Positions 41,737-51,203 of a stretch of DNA of 64,000 nucleotides are shown here, piece after piece. The notes under the pieces are model-generated. The model was not told the origin of the DNA. It was given only the letters and a program-made list of their open reading frames with translations, and ran no database searches. Position 1 is the stretch's first letter; each line of letters starts with the position of its first letter. Both the position numbers and the translations under genes were made by a program. The stretch is from positions 2,747,659-2,811,658 of the forward strand of contig NZ_CP038033.1 in assembly GCF_004421105.1 (NCBI RefSeq), read 5' to 3'. The stretch comes from Nitrosococcus wardiae. Lineage in GTDB: Bacteria > Pseudomonadota > Gammaproteobacteria > Nitrosococcales > Nitrosococcaceae.

Positions 41737-43749
41737 ATGAATTTTTTTCAAGCACAAAATGATTCCCGGCAAAGTACTACTCGTCTTGTCGTGCTTTTTG
41801 TGGTTGCGGTTATTGCATTGATCTTGATAACCAACCTCCTCGTTATGGTGTTTATGGGGGCCTTTTCAGGTTATTTCGGCAATGATTTAGTGACCGGACG
41901 TTATGTGGATAAGGCGTTAGCAAGCGATGGCAATTCTGCGGATATTCTGTCATCGGCCTTTTGGGAAGCATTTTTGCGCACCTTCGACTGGACAATGTTT
42001 TTTGCCATTGGCTTAGCCGTCACAGCCGGTGTCGCTGCGGCGAGTTTCTATAAAATCATGGCCCTTTCATCCGGCGGCAAAGCAGTTGCGGAAATGCTAG
42101 GTGGGCGTTTGATTAGCCAAAATACTGACGCCTCTCTAGAGCGTAAGGTACTCAATGTCGTTGAAGAAATGGCAATTGCTTCTGGCGTACCGGTGCCTCC
42201 TGTTTATGTCTTACCAGAAGCTAGTCTTAATGCTTTTGCTGCGGGTTTCTCCCCGGGGGATGCGGTGATTGGGGTTACTGAAGGCTGCATTCGGCATTTC
42301 AACCGCGATCAGCTGCAGGGCGTGATTGCCCATGAATTTAGTCACATTCTTAATGACGATATCCGTCTTAATATTCGATTAATGGGTTTGCTCCATGGCA
42401 TATTGGTGATCGGTATCATAGGTCGCCATTTATTACGTTCTATGCGTTTCTCCAGAGGAAGGCGAAATGATAGTGCTGGCGCCACCATGTTATTAGGGCT
42501 GGGGTTCATGGCGGTTGGCTCTATCGGTTCGTTTTTTGGGAGTCTAATTAAAGCCTCAGTGAGTCGCCAACGGGAATATCTTGCCGATGCTTCTGCAGTG
42601 CAGTTTACCCGCAATCCGGAGGGTATAGCTGATGCATTAAAAAAAATTGGCGGAGGGGATAACGGTTCTATTTTAGAAAACCCTTCGGCACCAGAGGTAA
42701 GTCATGCTTTTTTTGCCAATGGGGTTCGTTCCATGTTGGCTTCATTATTAGCCACCCATCCCCCCTTAGAAGATCGGATCCGCCGTATCCAACCCCATTG
42801 GAATGGGGAATTCTTGGAAGTTAACTTCCAAGACGATGAAATGCAGTCTTTGGGTGCCGTAGAACCGACAGCTTTTCCTTCACCGGCGGCAGCTTCTCCG
42901 GCGGTGGCAGATATTGTTGTTGCCATGAATCACATTGGTCGCCCTCGACAGCAGCATTTGGAGTATGCTCATGCCCTTATTGAGCAAGTCCCCTATGAAC
43001 TTATTGAAGCGGTGCGGGAACCTTATGGCGCTAGAGCTTTAATTTATGCTTTTGTAATAAATAAAAATTCTGCGATTCGACAATTGCAGCTAAAGCATTT
43101 AAAAAAGCAAGGGGATAAAGGGGTTCATGGGCTAACAATGGGATTATTGCCTATCGTTGATACTTTGGGTAGTCAGTTTCGGTTACCCCTGATTGAGGTG
43201 AGCATTGCCTCAATGCGGCAATTATCGCCGGCACAATATCAATTGTTCAAAAAAAATCTTGTTCTATTGATTAAAGCCGACAATAAAATCAGTATTTTTC
43301 AGTGGCTCTTGCAAAAAATTGTCTTCCATTATTTAGATCCTGAGTTTATCAAACATTCAATGTTTTCCATTACGGGGAAATATTCCAAATTATCGCAGTT
43401 AGAAGATGAAATTGAGGTTTTGTTATCTTTGTTAGTTCATGCTGAGCATAAAAACTATGATGATGCGGAAAAGGCCTTTAATGCAGGAAAAAAACAGTTA
43501 GTGAAAACCAATATAAAATTATTAGAAAAATCAAGAATAAATTTGAATGAGCTTGATAATGCTATTGACCAATTAGCGCTACTTAAGCCATTGTTGAAAC
43601 CTCAGATTTTGAAGGCATGTGCCGCTTGTATTACAGCAAACAATCATGTTTCTGTTTTAGAGGCTGAGTTGTTGCGTGCTTTCTCTGCGGCAATAGATTG
43701 CCCGATGCCATTGTTACTCAATAATAATAATAATGTAAATAAGGACTGA
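41737..43749 (+). CDS. M48 family (HtpX-like) zinc metalloprotease
   Basis: 670 residues. Two membrane helices (~18-45, ~83-105) precede the catalytic domain, which has HEFSH (~198-202) as zinc motif and REYLADASAVQFTRNPEGIA (~272) with the third ligand. The ~300-residue C-terminal part (helical, QHLEYAHALIEQVPYELIEA ...) is an extension beyond plain HtpX and is also seen in LemA-linked M48 proteins. Membrane quality control or processing is the likely role. Confidence 0.92.
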   Translation: MNFFQAQNDSRQSTTRLVVLFVVAVIALILITNLLVMVFMGAFSGYFGNDLVTGRYVDKALASDGNSADILSSAFWEAFLRTFDWTMFFAIGLAVTAGVAAASFYKIMALSSGGKAVAEMLGGRLISQNTDASLERKVLNVVEEMAIASGVPVPPVYVLPEASLNAFAAGFSPGDAVIGVTEGCIRHFNRDQLQGVIAHEFSHILNDDIRLNIRLMGLLHGILVIGIIGRHLLRSMRFSRGRRNDSAGATMLLGLGFMAVGSIGSFFGSLIKASVSRQREYLADASAVQFTRNPEGIADALKKIGGGDNGSILENPSAPEVSHAFFANGVRSMLASLLATHPPLEDRIRRIQPHWNGEFLEVNFQDDEMQSLGAVEPTAFPSPAAASPAVADIVVAMNHIGRPRQQHLEYAHALIEQVPYELIEAVREPYGARALIYAFVINKNSAIRQLQLKHLKKQGDKGVHGLTMGLLPIVDTLGSQFRLPLIEVSIASMRQLSPAQYQLFKKNLVLLIKADNKISIFQWLLQKIVFHYLDPEFIKHSMFSITGKYSKLSQLEDEIEVLLSLLVHAEHKNYDDAEKAFNAGKKQLVKTNIKLLEKSRINLNELDNAIDQLALLKPLLKPQILKACAACITANNHVSVLEAELLRAFSAAIDCPMPLLLNNNNNVNKD

Positions 43750-43782
43750 AGTTGTTTGGAAATGTTGTTGTTGTCATGAAAT

Positions 43783-44754
43783 TTACGGCATTGTCTTGCA
43801 CACCGTTTCATAGATTTCTTCAAATAAGTGTGCCTCTAGTATTTGATGCCAATTTTTAACAAAAGACTGGTGTAATTCTTGTCGTGTTTTAAAACGCTCC
43901 TCTTTTAGGAATTCCAAACCTGGTAGGAGTTGTTGAAAGGCGCGCTCATGTCCATAGTACTCCAATGTACGCAGGCGTTCTTCTTCGATAAATTGAGGAA
44001 TGAACTCAACCCATACATCACAGTCATGAATCTCGCCAAGGGCTGATTGAATCTGTTTGATTTGTTTAATATAGGGTGTTAGGTCGTTATTAAAAACTGG
44101 ATCAAAAATTTCCAGGGTATAACGTAAGCGTTTGGCGCTGATGCGCATCGAGTGATGTTCTTGGTGACATTCCGGGTTGTCCACAAAGGATTGGTAAATT
44201 AGGACCTCTTCTAACCGCTGGCTAATATGCTTAAAGGCGTGGTTAAAAACCTTTGGTGTTCGTTCCTCAACCTTCCGAAGATGAGTATGGGAGAGCACTT
44301 TGCACAGTGTTTTCTGGATATCGCTGATTACTCCGCTATCCTCAAAATGATTGATTGCCTGCAACAAAGGTGTCTGTAGCCGTTTACGATCCTGGCGCAG
44401 GCGCAGTAGCAAACGTTCAATGCCTGGCCGATATTTTTGCTCTTGATGCTCGTTTTCCCACCGTTCAAGAAAGTTAATTTGGACATCTCGGTCCCGTGCA
44501 TCGCCAAGAGCCTTAGTAATGTTGCGGATCTCCTTGCGCCATGTTTTGACTTTGGCCTTGGGAAAGCAGTGTTGTTTGAAAAGGGACAGCGCCGCCCTGA
44601 GGCGGCGCGAGGCTACTCGCATACGATGGAGGTACTCCATGTCTTTTGCTTCCCGGGTGCCTTCAATTTCCTTGGTGAGTGCTGCAAGGCGCTGAAGTAA
44701 TAGGCGCGCTCCAAAGAGGGCAAGGTCATTAGGAGAGTGATGATGGGATCGCAT
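43783..44754 (-). CDS. CHAD domain protein
   Basis: 323 residues, all helical. CHAD proteins bind polyphosphate through conserved His and basic residues. Seen: EYLHRMRVASRRLRAALSLF (~43-62), KALGDARDRDVQINFLERWE (~85-104), HHSMRISAKRLRYTLEIF and SALGEIHDCDVWVEFIPQF in the second half, i.e. two related units. No CYTH domain is fused and none is nearby. Cytoplasmic. It converges with the M48 gene, with 33 bases between them. Confidence 0.93.
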   Translation of the reverse strand: MRSHHHSPNDLALFGARLLLQRLAALTKEIEGTREAKDMEYLHRMRVASRRLRAALSLFKQHCFPKAKVKTWRKEIRNITKALGDARDRDVQINFLERWENEHQEQKYRPGIERLLLRLRQDRKRLQTPLLQAINHFEDSGVISDIQKTLCKVLSHTHLRKVEERTPKVFNHAFKHISQRLEEVLIYQSFVDNPECHQEHHSMRISAKRLRYTLEIFDPVFNNDLTPYIKQIKQIQSALGEIHDCDVWVEFIPQFIEEERLRTLEYYGHERAFQQLLPGLEFLKEERFKTRQELHQSFVKNWHQILEAHLFEEIYETVCKTMP

Positions 44755-44834
44755 ATATATTATTTATTAGTGGCTTATTTCTATTTATTTAACCTTTTTA
44801 TTAAATAATAAACCAACGTTTTTCCAGTATATCC

Positions 44835-45356
44835 CTATGCTTCCATTGTTTGAAATGCTTGCTGATATTGCTTAAAGTCATTTTCGGAGAAACAGACGAA
44901 GTAGACTTGTTTAGTCTCGGCCTGGTGGTCAATAAATGTCTTCACCTCCTGAAGGGCGATCTGGCAGGCCCGCTCGAGGGGGAAGCCATAGGCGCCGGTG
45001 CTAATAGAGGGAAAGGCAAGGGTTGAAATCCCCTTTTCTAGCGCAATTTTTAGGCTATTTCGGTAACATTGGGCTAGAAGCTGCTCTTCGTTGTGTTGGC
45101 CTCCCTTCCAAATAGGACCGACCGTGTGAATGACGTATCTTGCTGGAAGTTGATATCCATGGGTAAGTTTAGCTTCTCCTGTCTTGCAGCCGCCTAGGCT
45201 CCGACATTCCTCTTTGAGTTCTGGCCCGGCGGCCCTGTGGATGGCCCCATCCACCCCCCCGCCCCCTAAAAGGGTTGAGTTGGCGGCATTAACAATGGCA
45301 TCCACTTCCATCCCTGTGATATCTCCCTGAATGATTTTTATGCGCGATTGGCTCAT
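44835..45356 (-). CDS. Macro domain protein (ADP-ribose hydrolase type)
   Basis: 173 residues from the ATG at 45356, preceded by AGAGGAAA; an upstream in-frame start at 45437 is less likely. MacroD/YmdB signature: [59 protein letters not shown] and [20 protein letters not shown]. It binds ADP-ribose and probably removes O-acetyl or mono-ADP-ribose. Stand-alone gene. Confidence 0.94.
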   Translation of the reverse strand: MSQSRIKIIQGDITGMEVDAIVNAANSTLLGGGGVDGAIHRAAGPELKEECRSLGGCKTGEAKLTHGYQLPARYVIHTVGPIWKGGQHNEEQLLAQCYRNSLKIALEKGISTLAFPSISTGAYGFPLERACQIALQEVKTFIDHQAETKQVYFVCFSENDFKQYQQAFQTMEA

Positions 45357-45643
45357 TTTAAATTTCCTCTTAGGTCTAAGGTCTGATTTTTTTGACTTAT
45401 TAATCTCAGAGGGTAGTGAAATAGTGATAAGAGGCAAGCTTGTGGGGTGCTAAAGAGAGCAAGAACAAGGTTATTGAAGAATAGAATCCTTCTAGGTTGG
45501 CGCTTGTATGGAGGGGCACAAAAGGGATTGGTAGCTTTTTATAGCATTTCCCGTTTAAATTAGGCAGGGATGACAAGACACGCTGTCAATCCGTCCCTGG
45601 AAGCTCGACGCCGCCAGGCTTTCCTGCCTAGCGAGCAAGTCCA

Positions 45644-45666
45644 GCCCGCCCCAGGAAGGGGCGGGC
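45644..45666. repeat. Hairpin 1 of a paired palindromic element
   Basis: GCCCGCCCC-AGGAA-GGGGCGGGC, a perfect 9-bp stem. It lies five bases before a second, longer hairpin. Together they look like a REP/BIME-type or short mobile element in a gene-free 45357-46005 stretch. Confidence 0.6.
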
Positions 45667-45671
45667 GTTCA

Positions 45672-45706
45672 CCGGGACTGTGGGTCCATCGGACCCACAG
45701 TCCCGG
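45672..45706. repeat. Hairpin 2: perfect 16-bp stem
   Basis: CCGGGACTGTGGGTCC, loop ATC, then the exact complement. No T run follows, so it is not a typical terminator. See hairpin 1. Confidence 0.65.
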
Positions 45707-45793
45707 CTTACCCTCGCTGCCGATGATCTTATCATACCTGCCCCAAGCCCAATTGGGTTCTCTCTAAATGGGAACCGTTATATTCAGAGTCGT

Positions 45794-45922
45794 ATGATTG
45801 CAACGCTGGCTAGGCCGAGCGACAATAAGACAGAGGAAACCCGCCAATGGCTAGCCGGGTTGGAAAAAATGCGCTCGGTCTGTGACGCTTTTTGGCGTGA
45901 AAGGCAAGGGAAACCGGCCTAG
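45794..45922 (+). CDS. Possible small protein, 42 aa
   Basis: MIATLARPSDNKTEETRQWL then AGLEKMRSVCDAFWRERQGK: helical and charged, plausible as protein, but with only a weak ribosome site. It could be the surviving C-terminal end of a longer gene. Uncertain. Confidence 0.3.
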   Translation: MIATLARPSDNKTEETRQWLAGLEKMRSVCDAFWRERQGKPA

Positions 45923-46005
45923 CGGGGGTCCTATTTCCCATCCCTGAGGGAGGAGATGGGCCCTGGAAAAGTCAAACACTGATAGGCATGTAAAGAAGGT
46001 AATTA

Positions 46006-46536
46006 ATGGACAGAAAAAAGAAGCGAGTCAGTGACTCCCAGCTTAGCACTATAATGAAAACATGGCTGCTGGTTATCCCCGCTGTAATTGCTATCATGGG
46101 TATAGTAACGTTTACCGGCGTTTGGTTGTCTTCACAGTCGAAGACCTCGGGTTCTATATATGGCCAAATTACTTCCATCGATAGGTCTCTGCTCAACGAT
46201 ATCCGAGGCAATTTCCGGAACACCTACCTCCAATTCCTTCAGGCAAAGGTGGATCCTGGAGCCGATGCTGAAAGGGTGGAGCAGCTAAATAAAAGACTTG
46301 ACGAGTTGGCACTTCAGGAGGGAGAAATCATACGGAAGTATGATCCTACCTATGTTACCTCCCGCTCCTCGACACTAGAAACTCTTTTGGAAATACTTGC
46401 TGATGTTCCCTATCCAATTGTTTTCACTATTTCTTTGGTAGTGGGAATATTCATATTTGTGGTTATTAGATATACCGCACTCTTTATTATTAGTCGGCGG
46501 TATACTTCCTCTTCCGATTACGTGAAGGAAGTGTGA
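46006..46536 (+). CDS. Hypothetical membrane protein with two helices
   Basis: 176 residues. Basic N-terminus, then helix 1 (~20-42, LLVIPAVIAIMGIVTFTGVW), a ~95-residue external part with a coiled-coil-like stretch (AERVEQLNKRLDELALQEGE), and helix 2 (~138-162, IVFTISLVVGIFIFVVI). Not a family I recognise. Possible sensor or scaffold; alone on its strand. Confidence 0.6.
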   Translation: MDRKKKRVSDSQLSTIMKTWLLVIPAVIAIMGIVTFTGVWLSSQSKTSGSIYGQITSIDRSLLNDIRGNFRNTYLQFLQAKVDPGADAERVEQLNKRLDELALQEGEIIRKYDPTYVTSRSSTLETLLEILADVPYPIVFTISLVVGIFIFVVIRYTALFIISRRYTSSSDYVKEV

Positions 46537-46626
46537 GAGGGAAATTTTGGACCCAAGTTGTGGCTGTTTTTCTCTTCCAAAAGCAGGAGTAGTTAAAAGT
46601 GGGGGGTCCGAGGGCCTCTCACTTGC

Positions 46627-46790
46627 TCAGTGGTGATCTTTGGATATATGCAGACCCACTAACATGAATGCCCAGGCAACTCCAAGCAATAGATACCCGC
46701 AGAGACCGCCATAGATGTCTTCGATGGTGACTTGGCGGCGGTGCATGAATATCCCAGCACCGTGCTGATATTGAACGCCACAAACCAACT
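46627..46790 (-). pseudogene. Remnant of a small ion-channel-like membrane gene
   Basis: Minus strand: HESWFVAFNISTVLGYS in one frame, then MHRRQVTIEDIYGGLCGYLL and LGVAWAFMLVGLHISKDHH in the next. The VT-x-E-x-IYG-x2-CGYLLLGVAWA pattern resembles the first helices of two-helix potassium-channel proteins. Pore and second helix are missing and the frame is broken, so it is a remnant. It lies just upstream of the recombinase gene. Confidence 0.4.
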
Positions 46791-46837
46791 TTCATGCAGA
46801 AGCCTAAATACTGTTTTTCCTGGAAGAAGGATATCTC

Positions 46838-47989
46838 GTGGAAACCATTGAAAAAATTATCGGTTCGCCGGTGCCTTTGGAGCGATTGCCTCTACCGGCT
46901 GATCTCGATGGCCGTTGGGGTTGTAACCGGGGAAGTGCCCTTCTGCAAATCGATGCCAAAACTGATCTGGAGGCGGTGCAGACCTGGCTTGCTGAATTTG
47001 AGCACTCCCCCCATACATGGCGTAATTACCGCAAAGAAGTGGAGCGTTTGCTGCTTTGGAGCTTGTTGGAGCGAGGAAAGCCCCTTTCTAGCCTTACCCG
47101 TGAGGATTTGGCCGCCTTTGAGGCATTCCTGGCCGATCCTACTCCACGGGAGCGTTGGTGTGGGCCGCGGGCGCTACGAAGAAGTACCCATTGGCGCCCC
47201 TTCCAAGGACCCCTTAGCGAACATAGTTGCCGCCAGACACTTACTATTATCAATTCCCTGTTCACCTATCTGGTGGATGCCGGTTATTTGGCTGGTAATC
47301 CTTTAGCATTGCGCCGGCGCCGGGAAGGTTCTAACGTCAAGGTAGAGGCAATTGAACGGTTTCTCGATCCTGCCCTGTGGCAACATGTGCTCTCTTTTGT
47401 GGAAGGAATGCCGAGGGAGACTGACCGGCAGCAGGCTGAGTATGAGCGGGTGCGCTATCTTTTAACATTACTATACTTGCTCGGTCCTCGGGTGGGTGAG
47501 GTCGTCTCCCATTCCATGGGCAGTTTTATCGAGGTAAGAGGCAAATGGTGGTGGCAAGTTACGGGTAAGGGGAGAAAAACCGCCCGGATCCCCGTCAATC
47601 AGGAAATGCTTGGAGCCTTGGCTCGCTATCGGGTTTTTTATGGATTACCACCCTTGCCTATGCCAGGGGAAGAAACACCCTTAGTTTTGAGTCTGAAAGG
47701 CAGTCGCGGCATCAGCGCTAACATGGTCTATCGAATTGTGAAGGCGGTAATGAAAAAAGCAGCAGATACCCTTGAGGCTTCTCAGTTCCATCAAGCCCAC
47801 AAGCTTCGTAAGGCGTCAACTCACTGGCTGCGGCATACAGCGATTACCCACCAAGCTGACGCTGGAATTGAGCTCCGTTACCTAAACAAAAGTGCTCGCC
47901 ACGCTAAGCTTGAGACCACAGCGATTTATTTACATGCGGATGAAGATCGCTGGCATGAGGCGATGGAAAAGCACAAAATCCAGGATTAA
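46838..47989 (+). CDS. Tyrosine recombinase (phage integrase family)
   Basis: 383 residues. The N-terminal SAM-like core-binding domain (~45-165: HTWRNYRKEVERLLLWSLLE) precedes the catalytic domain. Catalytic residues: Arg in LLGPRVGEVVS (~220), Lys in VTGKGRKTARIPV, HWLRHTAIT (His-X2-Arg, ~330), a His in SARHAKLETT and Tyr in AIYLH (~368). All are present, so it may be active. No att site, excisionase or phage gene is adjacent; an orphan integrase. The convergent dioxygenase starts three bases later. Confidence 0.88.
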   Translation: METIEKIIGSPVPLERLPLPADLDGRWGCNRGSALLQIDAKTDLEAVQTWLAEFEHSPHTWRNYRKEVERLLLWSLLERGKPLSSLTREDLAAFEAFLADPTPRERWCGPRALRRSTHWRPFQGPLSEHSCRQTLTIINSLFTYLVDAGYLAGNPLALRRRREGSNVKVEAIERFLDPALWQHVLSFVEGMPRETDRQQAEYERVRYLLTLLYLLGPRVGEVVSHSMGSFIEVRGKWWWQVTGKGRKTARIPVNQEMLGALARYRVFYGLPPLPMPGEETPLVLSLKGSRGISANMVYRIVKAVMKKAADTLEASQFHQAHKLRKASTHWLRHTAITHQADAGIELRYLNKSARHAKLETTAIYLHADEDRWHEAMEKHKIQD

Positions 47990-47992
47990 AAA

Positions 47993-48670
47993 CTACGCTC
48001 GTTGGAGAGCAATATTAAAACGACATTGTTTTGCCCCTGGCTCGTCGCCTTGGGATTTTTCCTCTAGTTCAACGATGACTTTTGCCCGTTCCTCCTGGGG
48101 TACCTTCAATAAAATCCAATCTTGTTCATTGAATTTATGGCCGGCAAAGTACATTTGGGTGGTTAGTTCATGATAACCTCGTTTAGCGACTTTAAAATGG
48201 ATGTGAGGGGGGCGCCACCAGCGCTCATTGACAGGATAAGGGCCTGGTATGATGGTCTTAAAGTGATAGTTTCCTTGCTGATCGGTTTTAACTTTACCCC
48301 AACCTTGAAAATGGGGATCCAGTGGCGCTGGATTAGCATCGTTCTCATGACGATAGCGGCCATAGGTATTCGCCTGCCAGATCTCAACGAATACGTCTGG
48401 AATCGGTTGGCAGTGTTCATCCAAGACTTGTCCCCTGATATGGAGAACTTCTCCTTGTGCGGGCTCCCTGTGGCCCCGGATAAGAGTTAGGTCATAATCT
48501 TTATCGGCCTGATCGTGCTGGGGATAAAAGGGCCCTTCTGTTTGGAGAGGAGTTTTACAGGGGGAATGGGTTGTTTGGCGGGCCTCTAGATTCCCCCAAA
48601 TAAGACTGGCTGCAGCCCCCAATCCGGCCTGCAACAGGTTTCGTCTGCTGATCTTCTTTGGCAGTGACAT
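47993..48670 (-). CDS. Intradiol ring-cleavage dioxygenase, exported
   Basis: 225 residues. A twin-arginine-type signal (ISRRNLLQAGLGAAASLIW) directs folded export. The core matches the protocatechuate 3,4-dioxygenase family: TEGPFYPQHDQ, GQVLDEHCQPIPDVFVEIWQ, ANTYGRYRHEND with the first iron Tyr, GNYHFKTIIPGPYP and the His pair PPHIHFKVA. Non-heme Fe(III) would cleave catechol rings between the hydroxyls. No aromatic pathway genes are nearby, so the substrate is open. Confidence 0.88.
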   Translation of the reverse strand: MSLPKKISRRNLLQAGLGAAASLIWGNLEARQTTHSPCKTPLQTEGPFYPQHDQADKDYDLTLIRGHREPAQGEVLHIRGQVLDEHCQPIPDVFVEIWQANTYGRYRHENDANPAPLDPHFQGWGKVKTDQQGNYHFKTIIPGPYPVNERWWRPPHIHFKVAKRGYHELTTQMYFAGHKFNEQDWILLKVPQEERAKVIVELEEKSQGDEPGAKQCRFNIALQRA

Positions 48671-48698
48671 GTTTTATCTCCTCTGCTTGTTGAGCCCC

Positions 48699-50684
48699 CT
48701 AAGGTTGATTTCCCTCCTGCCGTGTTTGAACCCGCTGCAGAGCGGTACGCAAGGCAAAATCATTTGGAAAGATGCTCAAAGCCCGCTTGTAATAAACAAC
48801 GGCCATATCCAACTGCTTTTCATTTTCGGCCTTCAGGCCCCAATTAACATAATAATCACGGATCCGTTGAAGACCTTTGGCAACCTCCGGATGGTTGGGT
48901 ACCATTTTTAATATTTTAGTATAGGACTCGTAAGCATTATCGCCTTCTGGGGTCGTAAGCTTGAAAGCTGCCTCTTGCTGTTTAGCTCGGGCGAGAAGTA
49001 GAGCGATTTGCTGTGCTTGTGAAGGTTGAGGGGGGGCTTTTTGGGATTTGGCCTCAGGGAGGGAGGTGTGCTGATCTTTTTGTTGTTTTTCCTTTGGCTC
49101 TAGCAGGGTCGTGGTTTCCTCTTCGGGAGGGGGGTCGTCCGATTCCAGGCCAAGCTGGGAGGTGGCGACTGGTGGTTGTGTTATCGGCGGCAGCACGCTG
49201 GTTTCTAGGTTGGATGAAGGTTGCGTAGAATTCGTCTGGGATTCAGGATCAGATGTCACAGCCTCTTGAATGGCTTGATGGGTGCTGGCCTCACCTTCTT
49301 CGCTGCCAATATTGGTTTCTAGCGCAGTTTCGTCTCCATTTTTCTCCACTGAGGGAGGAAATGCTTGATTTGCAGAGATTTCAACCTCCTCGATAAATTC
49401 TTCGCCTTTTTCCTTAGCAAAGTCTTCTGCTTTGCTAGCAGTGCCTTTAATCATCTCAGTGAATTCAGCGACCGAAGGAAAAGACGTTCTGCCTGGAGCC
49501 AATATCAATAGATAAAAGCTAGCTATTACAAGGGCAGCTGTAATTCCCAAAACTATTGTTATCTTTGTTTTTTTTTCACCGATACGCAGCCCCTGTGGGA
49601 GGGAGGCAAAACCCTGGTGAGGTTGAGTAATGTTTTTCAGCTTTGGTGCCCGTTCTGCCGGAAGCAGTTTATCTAGTGACTTTTTTGAATCCGAAAAATT
49701 ATCCTTTGGTAAAGGATGGATGGGGGTGGGCTCACTCTCATCTCTTATTTGAGTGTCCTCTTCCCTGGACACTTTGGAAGTGATAGTCGCCTCCTGGGGT
49801 TGGGACAGCGGTTTTTCAGTTTGGGGTAAGAAAGCCGCTTCAGTTCCTCTAGCTAAAGGCAAATTGCCGGAGGTACTCTCATTGCCTAGGGCTAGCCACA
49901 GGCCTTGGGCAACTTCGTCGATTATCTGGGGAGGAATGAGTTTTTTATCAGTAAGGCTAGCCTCTAGAAGTGCTGCGTCGCAGAGACGGTTAATAAGCCG
50001 TGGAATACCGTGGGAGAGCTCTGCCAAACGGGCGATTGCTTCTGGGCTAAAGGGATTTTTATCGGCGTAACCGGCTTGGCGCAGGCGAAGGTCAATATAG
50101 GGGCTAATTTGATCGGTAAGCAGAGGGAGGAGGGAATACCCTTCGACCACATCTTGGTTTTTGAGTAATAAGCTCAAGTGTTCGGAGGCATTATTGCGAA
50201 TGGCTAAAACCATAAAGAACGGTGGGATGATAGCCTCCGTAGGGTTTGTTAACTTAAAAAGTGCTTGCACCGCTTCCTGGGAAAGGCTATCCGCTTCATC
50301 TATCAGAATGACTAACCGCTTTCCTGTCTGAGAGATATCCTGTCCAAAGGACTCTAGGGCTGAGAGTCTCCCAGCAATAGAGTGATCCTTGATAGGGATA
50401 TCAAATTTGTTCTGTATAAAAGCAAGAAGTTCTTCAAGGGGTAGTTTGGGATTGTTAATAAAAATAACCGGATAAGACTGCCCTAGCTGCTCCATAAAGT
50501 GAGTTAGCAAAAGTGTTTTCCCGACTCCAGGAGGGCCGGAGACTACCGCCACACGGAGGGTGCTAATAAGTCCTTCAAGTAGGCGTTTGCTGACTAATTC
50601 GTGAAAAGGGGCTGGGAAGAAGTAGCGGGGATCTGGCACTAATCGAAATGGGTGATCCTTAAGCCCAAAATAGTGTGTATACAT
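48699..50684 (-). CDS. ExeA/GspA-like AAA ATPase with periplasmic C-terminus
   Basis: 661 residues from the ATG at 50684. MYTHYFGLKDHPFRLVPDPR is the classic ExeA/MshM start. Walker A VVSGPPGVGKTLLL (Lys56), Walker B LVILIDEADSL (Asp129-Glu130). A membrane helix (~375-396) separates a long acidic, Pro/Ser-rich periplasmic linker from C-terminal TPR-like helices (AYESYTKILKMVPNHPEVAK, LDMAVVYYKRALSIFPND). Such proteins use ATP to organise secretion or pilus complexes. No gsp or msh genes are nearby. Confidence 0.88.
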   Translation of the reverse strand: MYTHYFGLKDHPFRLVPDPRYFFPAPFHELVSKRLLEGLISTLRVAVVSGPPGVGKTLLLTHFMEQLGQSYPVIFINNPKLPLEELLAFIQNKFDIPIKDHSIAGRLSALESFGQDISQTGKRLVILIDEADSLSQEAVQALFKLTNPTEAIIPPFFMVLAIRNNASEHLSLLLKNQDVVEGYSLLPLLTDQISPYIDLRLRQAGYADKNPFSPEAIARLAELSHGIPRLINRLCDAALLEASLTDKKLIPPQIIDEVAQGLWLALGNESTSGNLPLARGTEAAFLPQTEKPLSQPQEATITSKVSREEDTQIRDESEPTPIHPLPKDNFSDSKKSLDKLLPAERAPKLKNITQPHQGFASLPQGLRIGEKKTKITIVLGITAALVIASFYLLILAPGRTSFPSVAEFTEMIKGTASKAEDFAKEKGEEFIEEVEISANQAFPPSVEKNGDETALETNIGSEEGEASTHQAIQEAVTSDPESQTNSTQPSSNLETSVLPPITQPPVATSQLGLESDDPPPEEETTTLLEPKEKQQKDQHTSLPEAKSQKAPPQPSQAQQIALLLARAKQQEAAFKLTTPEGDNAYESYTKILKMVPNHPEVAKGLQRIRDYYVNWGLKAENEKQLDMAVVYYKRALSIFPNDFALRTALQRVQTRQEGNQP

Positions 50685-50876
50685 AATCTCGTATAGTGGC
50701 CGTAATAGTGACTGTAAGAAAGTTCCTGAAGTTATAAAGAGATAATTGGCTTGAGGAAATAGCTTGATTAAATGTAGCAGTATTAAGTACAAATTGGGAT
50801 AACAAAGGGAGTAATGCCATCTAAAATGGATTACTTATAAGTACTTAGCAATAGCAATGAGAAAAACGTTCGCTTT

Positions 50877-51203
50877 ATGGAAATTCATAATATTAATAGC
50901 GCTATTCCCAATACGCTCCCAGAAGAACTGTACACTCTGCTGCTGCAGGGAAATAGCTTTCGGCTAGAGCGTATTGTCTCGCGCGGACATTCAACGCCAG
51001 CAGAGCAATGGCTTGATCAGGAGCAACATGAATGGGTGATTGTCCTTAGTGGCAGTGCTGGGCTGTTGTTTGCGGGGGAGCAGGATCCGCACATATTACG
51101 GGCTGGAGATTATGTCCATATTCCGGCCCATTGCCAACACCGGGTTGCTTGGACCGATCCGGTGGAGGATACGGTATGGTTAGCTATTCATTATAACTCA
51201 TGA
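50877..51203 (+). CDS. Cupin domain protein
   Basis: 108 residues, single cupin barrel: EQHEWVIVLSGSAGLLFAG (first motif, with His and Glu) and RAGDYVHIPAHCQHRVAW (second motif, with His). Metal binding is likely. Small-molecule or sensor role unknown. ATGA overlap with the next gene couples them. Confidence 0.88.
   Translation: MEIHNINSAIPNTLPEELYTLLLQGNSFRLERIVSRGHSTPAEQWLDQEQHEWVIVLSGSAGLLFAGEQDPHILRAGDYVHIPAHCQHRVAWTDPVEDTVWLAIHYNS

Noticed and set aside
46794-47306. 170-codon frame overlapping the recombinase
   Set aside because: Different frame of the same DNA as the tyrosine recombinase, whose catalytic residues are intact.
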